In this document: positions 46,545 to 56,744 of the stretch, piece after piece
Layout: the number at the start of each line of letters is the position of its first letter
Numbering within the stretch: the stretch's first letter is position 1
From: Eretmocerus hayati
Taxonomy: Eukaryota > Arthropoda > Insecta > Hymenoptera > Aphelinidae
Direction: 5' to 3'
Length of the DNA: 64,000 nucleotides
Assembly (NCBI GenBank): GCA_029851415.1
Contig: CM056741.1
Span: 178,915,021 to 178,979,020 of the forward strand
Position numbers and translations under genes: made by a program
The notes under the pieces: generated by a model
What the model saw: the letters and a program-made list of their open reading frames with translations, nothing else
The model's database searches: none
Told to the model about the DNA's origin: nothing

Positions 46545-46810
46545 GCCAAGATGCAAAATAAATGATAAAGTTCGTGTGAGTAGAATTAAGTAATTGATGA
46601 ATCTTTGACACCAAATTGGTCAACTGAAATTTCACACGGTGGATGAAATACGTAGAGGTAAACCCATCACTTATCATTTGAAAGATTATCAAGATCAATG
46701 CTGAATGTTTTTATGAACAAGAATTATCGAAAGTGAAATTTCCAGATGTTTATTTGGTTGAAAAAGTATTGAAGAAACGTGGTAATGGTTTGTATCTTGA
46801 TGGGTAGGTT
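46545..46810 (+). pseudogene. Maverick integrase, C-terminal remnant
   Basis: Three frame-shifted blocks in order: DKVRVSRIK, TPNWSTEI then RRGKPITYHLKDYQD, and FYEQELSKVKFPDVYLVEKV. This is the beta-barrel and chromodomain-like tail of the retroviral-type integrase of Mavericks, which inserts the element. The catalytic core is missing upstream. It is on the opposite strand to the protease and converges with the small gene at 46994-47299. Confidence 0.65.
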
Positions 46811-46993
46811 TTGATAGTTCTTACAACTGTTTGATGAATAAGGATCAATTATAGAAATTTTATTTTCTTCATGAAAGGGAGAGGGCCCCAACCTACGCTC
46901 CCTGCCAGTGGAGAACGACCAAGTTATTCAGTTTCTCCTCCTCCTCATCACGAGGCTTTCTTACTCTTTATTCACAGATTTATTTACAAGTAC

Positions 46994-47299
46994 TCACATG
47001 AATTCGAAGTAGGAATAACCCATGTACAATATAGATAGTTGAAGCATATTCGCTTTGTTACACAGATAGGTGAACATATCTTCATTTCCATAGAGATTAT
47101 CTGAAACTCGCTGGGTAGCGAAATTTTGAAAAATTCCGTTGGGCTCATCGCAGTGCATTACAATTTGCTTGTCATATTTTGAGGTAACTTTCCCGAGTTC
47201 GATGACCGAATAGATATCTCCCTTCTCCTAATCCTTCCAGACTTTCTTCGGAAGAACGTCAGAGTCGGAGGCAATTTTATTCGATTCATCGAAATCCAT
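46994..47299 (-). pseudogene. small conserved Maverick gene, one in-frame stop
   Basis: ATG at 47299. It reads MDFDESNKIASDSDVLPKKV, a TAG stop near 47228, then SVIELGKVTSKYDKQIV and LYGNEDMFTYLCNKAN, ending at a TGA at 46994. Proteins of this pattern are found beside the polymerase in insect Mavericks; the function is not known to me (a DNA-binding role has been guessed for such small genes). It lies between integrase remnant and polymerase. Confidence 0.5.
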
Positions 47300-47401
47300 T
47301 ATTCTGGAAAAAAGATGGAGTTATTGGTTAGAGTGAAATTTCTAGAAAGTATTGTAAAGATGAAAAATTCGTCGGAATACTTACAATGAAATTATGGAGA
47401 A

Positions 47402-50400
47402 TCAGTGACGACTCCTTTTTGCTGGTGGAGCTTTACTCTCTGAGCTGCTGAGTGGAGGAATGAGCTCAGGCACCGCTGAATGCTCGTTTTGTAGGCAACT
47501 GGCTACTATAAATTCTTCAGAGAATTCTTTCTGCAGCTCTGCGTCCAAGAACATTTCTAAGAGATCGTCATCGATAGGTTGGTGAGCTGTTGCTGGCCTG
47601 TCGTCACTAGGTTGAATGTTTTGAGCTGCAGCGGGGGCCCCTATTAATATAGGGATCCCTTCTCCAAGCTCAAGTACTGGGAAATTCTCTCGCAGTCCTT
47701 CAAGTTTGAATTCTCCTTGGAATTCTATCTGGAGTTCTTCATCCAGGAATACCTGAAGTAGCTGCTCTATTTGAATTACTTGAACTGCGGCTAGATCTCC
47801 ACTTGGTGGTATATCTTCATGACCCCAAGGAAGCGTATCAGTCTTGCCTGGAATGAGGTAACGCTTGTCATCGTGAGGTATAAGAGCTACTTTTTCTTGA
47901 CGCTCTTGACACCTTTGGCATGGAGCACCGGTGGCATATCTTGAATCAGAAAGCACTACATCTTGCTTCGAAGTCCTATGAGATCTGTCATGATTTTGCC
48001 ATTGCATTTATCCTTTTAGAGCCGAACGATCTTCTTATTCTTAAAACCAATCCAAATGGGTTGTCCTCCGGATAATCTGAAGTGTCAAACCACTTGGAAT
48101 GCTGCTTCATGACGTCATGAAAGTTGATTCCACGAATCAGCATTATATATGAGCCGATGTCCGTATATAGGAGCTTGCAGTTGGAACCTACCCACTGTTC
48201 TATCTTGGAATAGTAGAAATCATACATGTGCATCTTCGATATATTTAAGACACTGAGGCCGACATAGGTTGGTTTCCTCGAAACGACCTCAGTTCGAAGT
48301 TTTTGGATTGCAATAACCTCCTCACTAATGATTGAAGCGCTATGTAATTCTGAGCTCGCAATGCACGCTTCAGTGCCATATCTACAAGACCATTCATTCA
48401 CCAGCCTAACTGTTGTCCGCTTCCTCCCGCTCTCCATCGTCTTTTCGTAGATGGCATTGACCATGATCTTATGAAGGGCCTTAGTGAACTCGGTCATTGC
48501 AGCAGCCCTTTTCTTAGTGTTATAGGCTACGGACGGCTTCAGCCAAGCGCTTTTTTGAAATTGGAGCGCTCTGTGAATTCGTCGCACTATCAAACCATGT
48601 TCTCGGGCTTGAATCAGGGCTCTACAGTGAATAACATAGCGCTCTTTGGGTAGTAACGTGGTCAGCAACTTCTTCTGTTTGCTATTGGGCGGTGCCATAT
48701 GCTCTGGGCAGAACGGTAGGTCCTGATGCTCATTATGGAGAGCTTCAGGGTACTCGTAATCGACTTCCTAAATGTATCCTATTTCATTGTCATTCGGCAC
48801 CATATAGAAGTCAGAATCAGACACGTCTCCAACCCACTCAAATTCCGCACGTGGTAAAAATTCTTGCATCGCTTCCCCATATAAGTTGTTGCCATCGAGG
48901 TAGATAAGGTAGGAATCTTCTTTATCAGGATCATATTCTTCATTCATATACTGATTGTTAGCCTCGGCAGAACGGTATGAGCATTGGCTGATACCTCCTG
49001 GAATTCCTTTTCCGCAGAAAGAAAACATATCAATATCTACAAGCAAATCTAACTCGACCTTGATATATCGGAGCATACTATCCCACTTCAAGCCGGGTGT
49101 TGTATAGTATTGTACCGGATCGAGTCCGAATGCTTCATGACAAGTCGATCGAAAGTTTTCGAAAACGTCACCGAGAAGTAGAACATCAGTCTTGAGATCA
49201 ATGTCAAAATATTGACCTAATGAGCTAATGTTCAACGTTTTTCACACATTCTGAGCGTGATCATGATGATCAGCATCACTGATGTGACATTCATTGAGCT
49301 TGCTATAGAAATCTTCTTTGCTCGGGTTTGAGTTTCGATCGATTTTTCAAAAGACCTTGTATAGTCATATCGATAGATTCCCTTCTTAGTTAGAAGTAGG
49401 ATCTGATCATCAGATAAACCATCTCCTTGGAGAATTTTCCTCGTTATAGGATGATTCGGAAGATGACTGGCTAATTTTTCCAACGACAAGGTTATGAAGC
49501 GGAAAGAATCTAAAAATCTAAAGTTAATGACTGTACCCTCGACAAATTTCGTGAATGATATATAACGGTCCTTAATCTCGACCAAAAGTGTGATGCTTCC
49601 CTTGAGTATTTTGGTCGAGAATAAGGATCGTCATATGAAGTGGGAATCATGCGTCGACAGTCCATGAAAAAGTATTGGAATGAATCTAGAATCAGTATCA
49701 CCTATGTTACACGAGGTCGCGTGCGCCATTCCACGAACCAAACAGTCAGGTGATACTGGTCGATCATCCTCTTATCATTTTCTTTGAAATCTTCTCCGCA
49801 AATATGACAACTCGTGTCAGCCTCGAGAACCTTTCTATCATCTTCAGTTATAATCATAGGCTTGGGATTCTTGTATAGCTGATCCAAGTCGAAAGCAATC
49901 ATCTTCAATTCATTCACAAACCACTCAGCTGGAGTTTGAATATCCTTTCCTTGAGTCTTTTCTCGCTCTTGTCGGTAACTACGATAATAAGATTTGATAT
50001 CATCGAAGCGGTTCTTCAAGTAATACCCAATACTAAAACTCTGATACTGCTAAGAAGCTTGCTCATTCTCCGCCGGCTTCAATAATGAATCGAAGTCAGC
50101 GTGAATGACGAACGGGTCCATCTCTTGACTTTTAAAATTCTGAAACTTGAGCTTACTATCTCGCTCATCAGGCAACTTGATCTTGCACTTGTTCAGCTGC
50201 ACACAGTCTCCAAGATGAGATTCTAATTGCGCTTCTGTGTAGAAGTGATGCAAACATCGATCGCACATGTCGATTTTTCCTTCATATTTAATCAATTAGC
50301 TTCTGAATAGTCGGGATAAATTTTTCATCCACACATAGTGGAACTTCGGAATCTGGGACGCAAAATCAGGATCTCCTGCTTTATCTTCATCAATGTAATA

Positions 50401-50557
50401 ATCTTGAATGAGCAGTGAATTCATATGGCTAGGTTTAAGGGAATTTGTCACACGCGCAGTGTAAATTGTAAACTTTTTGCCTCGTCTTTTGAGCGAAAAC
50501 ACATTTACCGACACATCATTTCGTCTCTCGAACTTATTCACAATTGTATCGCTGGAT
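47402..50557 (-). pseudogene. Maverick protein-primed DNA polymerase B, broken by stops and frameshifts
   Basis: About 3.1 kb on the minus strand. In order: HYVWMKNLSRL; a Cys/His finger CDRCLHHF; exonuclease motif I PFVIHADFDSLL; second finger CHICGEDF; TDVLLLGDVFENFR and PGLKWDSML; LDGNNLYGEAM, equivalent to motif A; motif B region KIMVNAIYEKTME, where the usual Gly after Tyr is Glu; motif C KLLYTDIGSYIM, where the usual YxDTDS has lost its second Asp; and a C-terminal DDKRYLI...TLPWGH. Such enzymes copy Maverick DNA from a protein primer. Frame breaks lie near 50040, 49700, 49240, 48750 and 48000. The two motif changes and the breaks mean no active enzyme. Confidence 0.85.
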
Positions 50558-50678
50558 TCTCCAATTCAATTTAATGTATGAGTATTGTGTGTGTGTGTTT
50601 TTGTATGTGTGCGCGGGTGTGTGCTGATTTTGACTTTAAATTATGTATATTCAAATGGAATCAGGAATAACAACTCAC

Positions 50679-50925
50679 CAGATTCTGGATGGTACTGGAA
50701 GTGCGGGCTATACGATGACGACGGACTGAATGGCGTATCGATGCCTGCTCTAGGTGCGGGCGTTGACGTTGTTGAAGGATTCGTGATAATCGAAGGACTG
50801 GGGCTAGGACTCCTCCTAGGAGATATCAGTATGAATGCGTCCTCTCTCCTATCAATTTGAATCTGCTCCAATTCGTTGGGCAAGAGTACTCGAATCCTGA
50901 TTGGAACGTAAGGAGAAGTGTTCAT
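50679..50925 (-). CDS. Ser/Pro-rich first exon in the right inverted repeat, probably of the polymerase gene
   Basis: ATG at 50925, 82 codons, ends before GTGAGT in phase 1. It encodes MNTSPYVPIRIRVLLP and ISPRRSPSPSPSIITNPS. It reads inward toward the polymerase. An acceptor at about 50558 in phase 1 would join it in frame to the polymerase N-terminus. The left copy of this exon (28147-28421) has a stop. The splice is inference. Confidence 0.5.
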
Positions 50926-52226
50926 ATTTTGGAAAGAGGAAATTTGATTCAATTACAACCAATTCTGAATTGTGTTATGGATTTGAAATTGAGAATGTAA
51001 TTTGATAATAGTTCAAAAGATGATAAGATATGGATCACTTGAACAGAATATGAGATGAAATTGAAAAAAAATTTTCAAAAGGGACAAGTTCAGATATGGA
51101 TCTGGACCTCAGAAAGGATTGCAACCATCTCAAGACATTGGAGAGAATAAAAGTAAGTAAGTCATTAGGAAAAAAATCTGCATGCCCTAATTAGGAGGTT
51201 CAAGAACGCAAACTAAAACTTGACCATATTTGAGAGAAAAATTGGGAAGGATTGAAGAGAAAAAACAAGTGAGACATGGATCTATGACTCAGAAGAGTAT
51301 ATAATCACTCAAAAATGTTATAAAAAGGATCGAAGTAAGTTGAGAGAGGTATTCCTGAAGAACATGAAAAAGACGATATAAAATCTTCAGGATCTCAAGT
51401 TTCATTAATAAAAACTTTCAAAATGTTCCTACTAGAGGTTGCTGATTGTCGCAGGTATAAGGTTCAAGAACGCAAACTAGACTTGACCATGTAAAAGAGA
51501 AAAGTTGGAAGAAATTGAAGACAAAAAACAAGTGAGGGATGGATCTATGACTCAGAAGAGTGTAGAATCACTCAAAAATGTTGAAAAGAGAATTAAAGTA
51601 ATTTGAGAGAGGTATTTCTGAAGAATATGAAAAAAGACGATATAAATTCTCCAAGTTCTCAAGTTTTATCAATAAAAAGTTTCAGATGTTTTATTAAGGC
51701 TGCTGAATTGTGTTAGAGTAAGAGTTAAGGATAGGAAGAATTTCAAAACTTGGGTTACTGAGAGAATACTATCGTCGTTTTGTACCTCCTCAAAAAATAC
51801 CTTACTCAATTCACTCTAATTTTTTCTCAACATTTTGAAGTCATTGTACACTTTTCCATCAAGTCACAGGTCTATCCCTATACTCATTCATTCTTGAAAT
51901 TCTCTCAACTCAATCTCATACTATGTCCAAGTCTGGTTTGCACCCTGGATCTGATAGCTGGGCATGCTTATTATTCAGGACATTCGCAGATACATAACTC
52001 AGAAAAGGGTCCATTCAATCTTCATGATTTCCAATCAGATAGAGTACATGACTATAGACCATGAAGTAATCTGAGAATATTTTACCGATAAGGATAGCCG
52101 GCTACTACTTGAGAATTAATATCTACATGTATCAAAATCAAATAATAATGTGAAGATGGGAGAAATTACTCACTTGAATCCTAGCAGCAGAAACTACGAC
52201 AGCAGCAGGGTGCACAGCAACAGGAT

Positions 52227-52460
52227 TCACGATACTGGTAGCATCAAGATGTACCGCGACAACAACAGCTCCCCAAGAAGAAGGCACTTTCCCTGTATAT
52301 ACGGCCTGAAAACTTTTAAGAATTCTAAATGTTGCTCCTTCGAGACATTGATGAGCAAGCGATCCCTGAGATATTGAAATTTGCGTCTGCGCCGGCCTCC
52401 CTCATATACCCTCCGCTCAGCGTTCCTCCAAAATTTTTGGAAATTGTCATGTTTCTCCAA
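52227..52460 (-). CDS. small Arg-rich frame in the right inverted repeat
   Basis: Open for 77 codons without an ATG at its start: HDNFQKFWRNAERRVYEGGR, then basic RRRRKFQYLRDRLL and a Leu-rich end, GELLLSRYILMLP. The left copy keeps the same frame apart from one stop and a small deletion. Not recognised; it may be an exon of the gene downstream. Confidence 0.3.
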   Translation of the reverse strand: MEKHDNFQKFWRNAERRVYEGGRRRRKFQYLRDRLLINVSKEQHLEFLKVFRPYIQGKCLLLGELLLSRYILMLPVS

Positions 52461-53066
52461 ATAATTTTATCGAATTCTTTCGAATTCGACTGACTGACCA
52501 CTGTTTCACTTCTGCATCCACGATGATAATTGCGCAATGATGGTCAGGTCAGTGCTCAGCTGCCAATGATGATAACGACCAAGAACTCTTGTCGACGACG
52601 ACAAGAAATGACGCCGGAGGCTCGGCTAGTGAGGATCATATCCTCGATGCTAGGTTGCTTATGTAGTAGTGGGCGACAGCGTCCTCGACGGGGGCGGGAA
52701 GGACGACGATTACGACGTTGACGATTAACTGCACAATGTTCACCCGCGATGAGACGTGACAGCGAGATTGCCCCGGGTGAGTATCGTGATCGCAACAAAA
52801 CCCACGACGACGCCGCGTTCCATGATAGCTCAGCACCGCCCGTTGAGCAGCAGTAGTCACCCCGGGGTTTGCCCCGGCGACCCCCGGGGTGACCTCCCGC
52901 GGAAGATCTTGCGCGGATTCTATGAATTTTATGCCAACGGTCTGATGGCTGCTGCGGCTGCGCATAAAGCGAGCGCGCGGGAATCTGTTTGCGTGCCAAA
53001 CTATACGGGGATTCGAATTCACCTAGAATACCAAGGGGATTTCAACTCAGAGTTGAAACCCCCTTT

Positions 53067-54165
53067 GTTTACCTATTAGTATGCAAGACTGGTGGTGGTC
53101 AGACGATAGCAGACGATAGTAAAAATTTCGATGACTCGGGGTGAAGTGCGTGCAGATCGAGGAAACATGTCACAGCCAGCAGCAGTTAAATAAATCCCAT
53201 TCAGCTCGATGAGGGACGACACTTCTAGTGACGCAATATAGAGCAGTATACAGTAAACCGGATCTAGAATGTTCACTACATGTAAGTAGTGATAGAACTA
53301 TGGCCACTATGAAGTGCAAAAGAAGCGTTTAATAAAAGATTTTAGGAATACGTACATTATCCAATAATCTGAACTGTATTTACCGTGACGGTAATAACCG
53401 TTTGGGATTACTTGTCTCACTCGTATTCGCACCATAACCTGTAAGTGCGAGTGAGACAGAAGGTCTCGAACGATCCCTCACCGTCACTTTCCGTACAGCT
53501 CAGATCATTAGAGAGTGTACATCGCGAAGACTCAACCACGACCGTGCACAACTTCCTAAAGACTCGGCAAAAGACCTGGGTGACGTCGTCGAGGCGGCGC
53601 GGATGTCGTATCGGATGACCTGGATCCGTCAGGACGTTTCACGAAAACTTCAAGTTGCTTGACATTGATTGACAAGCTATGCGGCGGAATCGAGCACCCA
53701 CATTGAAATGAGTTGGAATAAGCATGAACAAGACAGGCTCATCATTATATGGGTACGGGTAAGAAAATCTGCAGGTTCGTAGACTCGCGCAGGTATATGT
53801 ATATGAGTCTGCGAAGGTCGGTGAGTATGTGGATTCTGTGATCAATGTAGTGCCGGTTAAGGATAGCCATGACACCGTGGCTCAACGGACCTACGAGTTC
53901 GTAGATCATCGCATTTTTAGAAGATTCATGATTTGTCAAGATTCTTCTTCATTTCTCAAACTTGCAGAATTCATGATGTTATTTTGAAATCGCACAAGTC
54001 AACATCCATTTGTATGGGTGGAGGATGGATCAAGTGGCAATGTTTATTCATTTTGGGAGAAAATAGAAGTACTAAACGTACGCCAATCTTCATCTGCATC
54101 GATCATGTCTGATATTCACAGATGCCTTGGATTGTCACTTGATTTAACTCACAAAAATTACTTAC
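53067..54165. other. receptor intron right of the Maverick, no gene seen
   Basis: Unique-looking intron sequence between the Maverick end and exon 6. No coding frame recognised. Confidence 0.4.
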
Positions 54166-54256
54166 GTAATAATACGTGATTGAAACCAAGAATATATTCA
54201 AAAGTTGAACGAGCATGATCATCAGGTTGAACGTGTCCTCCAACAGCTCACAGAAT
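54166..54256 (-). CDS. odorant receptor exon 6 (30 codons)
   Basis: Acceptor TTTTACAG, donor GTAAGT, phase 2 in and 0 out. It encodes FCELLEDTFNLMIMLVQLL and more, a conserved OR membrane segment. The donor opens the 37.9 kb intron. Confidence 0.85.
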
Positions 54257-54334
54257 CTGTAAAAAAATGAGACAAGCATGTAAGCTTGTTTTGCCCAAAG
54301 CTTAGTCCATTCAAAACTTTACTTTGGGGCATAC

Positions 54335-54523
54335 CGTGTTACTTTAACATGCAAAGATACAGCTTGTTTGAGTTCATCACGAATGGACTTATTCATGGTA
54401 TCCCCTTGAAGATTATCAAAGACAGTATTATTCTGGGACATCACATGGGTAGACTCGTTACTGATGTCAGGGAGATTGTTAGAGCTATTAGTCCTAGACG
54501 TCACGTGCTTGGTCAGCCTAAAA
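54335..54523 (-). CDS. odorant receptor exon 5 (about 63 codons)
   Basis: Phase 2 in, phase 2 out (acceptor ATTCAG, donor GTATGC). It encodes a Ser/Asn-rich loop and RDELKQAVSLHVKV, matching the cytoplasmic loop with the conserved His before the CELLED segment. Confidence 0.75.
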
Positions 54524-54632
54524 CTGAATATCCTCAAAAACATGCGGTTAAGAATATATCTATGAATTTATTAGTTGTCAAAATTCGATAAGGTGATAAC
54601 CGAATTAGCTTATCGATCGAGTATAGGCTCAC

Positions 54633-54903
54633 CTAACAATACTGAACAGTCCACAGATCTCTCTTATAAACATAATGTACATAGTATTGAGACCACTGAA
54701 TACGAAACAGACTGAATTTACACCTACAACTGCATGCATCCACGCGAACCAATAGTGGTCTTCTTGTTCAAAGAAGAAATAATCGTTGTTCGTTGGTACA
54801 ACTCTATATTGTGTTCCATTCTCCATTGGATGATAATGATCCAAAAGCGTGCATATGATAGGCAGAGCAGGCACGACTATTAAACCATTCGCTACCATGT
54901 ATC
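54633..54903 (-). CDS. odorant receptor exon 4 (about 90 codons)
   Basis: Starts after CAG in phase 1 and ends before GTGAGC in phase 2. It encodes the extracellular loop with ENGTQYRVVP and the membrane segment with YWFAWMHAVVGVNSVC, followed by TMYIMFIREICGLFSIV, a highly typical OR stretch. Confidence 0.85.
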
Positions 54904-55454
54904 CTGGATAAAATTATCACAATATCTTCAAACATCCTCAACAAAGTTTTTGATTCTTCGAAAAATATATTTTCGAAGTTCTTGATCAAGATTTCCCATT
55001 GATATTCAGATCCTCATATGAGGGACTCTTTTTCAAATTCATCAAAACCACAATCCTTGGATGTAAAATAAACGTATAAGTACGCTGAGGAATAATTTTC
55101 ATAACCGCTTATTTAGAAAGCAGACTTCCCACGCAACGATTAGGCATTATGCCTTACAGGACTCGTAGGAAACTTCGCGCCGAACAAAGTAACCCTGGCT
55201 GACTCTACGACTTTCCACTGCACGCGAAGCGCGATATGCAGCCGTACGCTCCGTTGGATTTGGATTCAACCAGGAGCGCTAGAAAGTATGTCCATAAACA
55301 AGGTAATGAATACGGGAATAGTGAAACGAATGGCTTGTGGACCCTGGAATCAATCATTAGATTGATGAAAGAAATGTTCATTATAGTTTTCCGTTAAGGG
55401 ATGAAAATAAATGACTGCGGTGGCGTTGAGAACCTTTTCAGTCAAAAATTCAGG

Positions 55455-55960
55455 TTGAGGATGCTCGCGCAAATTTCAAGTAAACTATGAATTTACGTAA
55501 AAGTGGCTCATGACGATAGAGAAACTAATGAGGATCCATAACGCACCAAGAAAAAAGGTGGTTGACGATGAAAATCGCGAGAAAAATCATTTGGAGGGAG
55601 AAATCCTTATACACGTATCTTCATGTGCTAGGCAAGTTAAACAGAGCACACGCGTTAACTAAACCTGCATCATTGAAAATAAAACAAGTAATCGGCGCTC
55701 TTTTACCTGACGCGTTCAATGGTGTAGAGAAGTTGATAAATTGACGACTTAGATTTTGAGTAAATTGAGTTCAAAGTGAATTTTGAAAGTGAGGCAGCGC
55801 GCTGCGCCGCACTGCTTGCGTTGAGAGTATACCTATATGTAACGTCAGGAATGGAATGGAAAAGAGAAGGGCCTGACCACCTGCGTACGGGGCCCTGCGC
55901 TAGGTACGGTACCACACGCCCGAGCCTGGTGGTCGCAAGTGAATGGGCGAACAACTATTC
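55455..55960 (-). repeat. dispersed repeat, copy 2 (inverted partner of 15225-15745)
   Basis: See the partner copy; the two lie about 40 kb apart in opposite orientation, this one in intron 3 of the receptor gene and the partner beyond exon 8. Confidence 0.7.
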
Positions 55961-55989
55961 TACAATAGCCCACTTTTGAACACCAAAGA

Positions 55990-56095
55990 AACCTAATGGT
56001 AAGCTTGGCGGACCAAGACGGGTGGTCACCCATTTGGATACGACCCTACTAGAACATTGCCTAATCTGTATTTTTGACCGAAAGAGATCTCAGCG
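55990..56095 (-). repeat. 5S-like repeat fragment, copy 3
   Basis: Minus strand shows CGGTCAAAAATACAGATT, then AAATGGGTGACCACCCGTC and CCAAGCTT, the same order as copies 2 and 4 and the same spacing as the 5S internal promoter. Confidence 0.5.
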
Positions 56096-56254
56096 ACCCC
56101 ACAGACATTCATTCTGGTTTGTCCACGGATAATTGTGATGAAAATTGTTTTCTTGATTCAGTGGTGTCCCTCAGAGTCCACTATTAATCCGAGTGCCAAG
56201 CCATCTCATACGCCCCGTACTTATTCAAACCATAATAACGGTGTGGATTAGTTT

Positions 56255-56365
56255 GGTACCCACGTTTCGCTTGGCGTGGTGGTCACCTAACCAATTATGA
56301 TCACCCCCAAAACGTTGCTCAATCTTGACTTGTGACCGGAAAAGCTCTAAGCGCCACAACCTTGA
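56255..56365 (-). repeat. 5S-like repeat fragment, copy 4
   Basis: Minus strand shows CGGTCACAAGTCAAGATTGA then GCAACGTTT and TTAGGTGACCACCACGCCAAG. Confidence 0.45.
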
Positions 56366-56625
56366 TTAATTTTTATTCGCTTACGAAATACTATAATCAA
56401 TCTCGTTATTTCGATCCAATAATGTACCCCAGGATCCATATCATCTTATGGTCCCCGTGCTCATAACCAAATGTATGAAGTCTCATCTACCTGGTTAAAT
56501 CGAAATCCAACGAGGCGCGTGCATGCAGCACGGTCGCGTAGGCGTCCTTTGTTTGGGTTTCCATACATTTCCGAATCCCGAACAAGAGGAGCATTTCTTT
56601 TCTTTCGAGACTAAATATGTATTAC

Positions 56626-56744
56626 CTGTGTAGATGATGCCCACTAGCCAGGCTGTCCAAATAAATCCCGCCAGAATTTTCCTCTCTTTTTTATCAGTAA
56701 TATTTCTCCACTCTTCGACAGCTTCGAAGTACAGGGCGTCTAAC
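56626..56744 (-). pseudogene. odorant receptor exon 3, with a +1 frameshift
   Basis: The acceptor TTAAG precedes codons for LDALYFEAVEEWRN. The downstream part in another frame reads TDKKERKILAGFIW and ends before GTAATA in phase 1, as the next exon requires. The exon is 119 bases where 118 would keep one frame; the extra base lies in the run AAATATTTAC around 56698-56705. Confidence 0.7.

Larger units (their letters stand above)
25137..53066. mobile_element. Maverick/Polinton element, about 28 kb, degraded and full of nested insertions
   Basis: Two long inverted repeats (25137-28525 and 50560-53066) enclose genes diagnostic of Mavericks, the self-synthesising virus-like transposons: protein-primed DNA polymerase B, adenain-like cysteine protease, double-jelly-roll major capsid protein, a second capsid-type protein and the C-terminus of a retroviral-type integrase. 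I did not find the packaging ATPase. Both tips read AAAGGGGGTTT. No matching 6-bp target duplication was found; the left flank is another repeat. Every recognisable Maverick gene has stops, frameshifts or insertions, so the copy is dead. About 15.2 kb of its length is later insertions, leaving roughly 12.7 kb of original element. It lies within the odorant receptor intron. Confidence 0.85.
50560..53066 (-). repeat. right terminal inverted repeat of the Maverick, 2.5 kb
   Basis: Inverted match to 25137-28525. It contains two tandem units of about 250-270 bp (about 51180-51430 and 51440-51700), a GT-rich stretch near 50585-50620 at the inner end, and a GC-rich outer block (52540-53000). Confidence 0.85.

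Noticed and set aside
52556..53079. Frames of up to 147 codons in the outer right Maverick repeat
   Set aside because: The block is GC-rich, so stops are rare; overlapping frames are open on both strands and the left repeat does not keep them.
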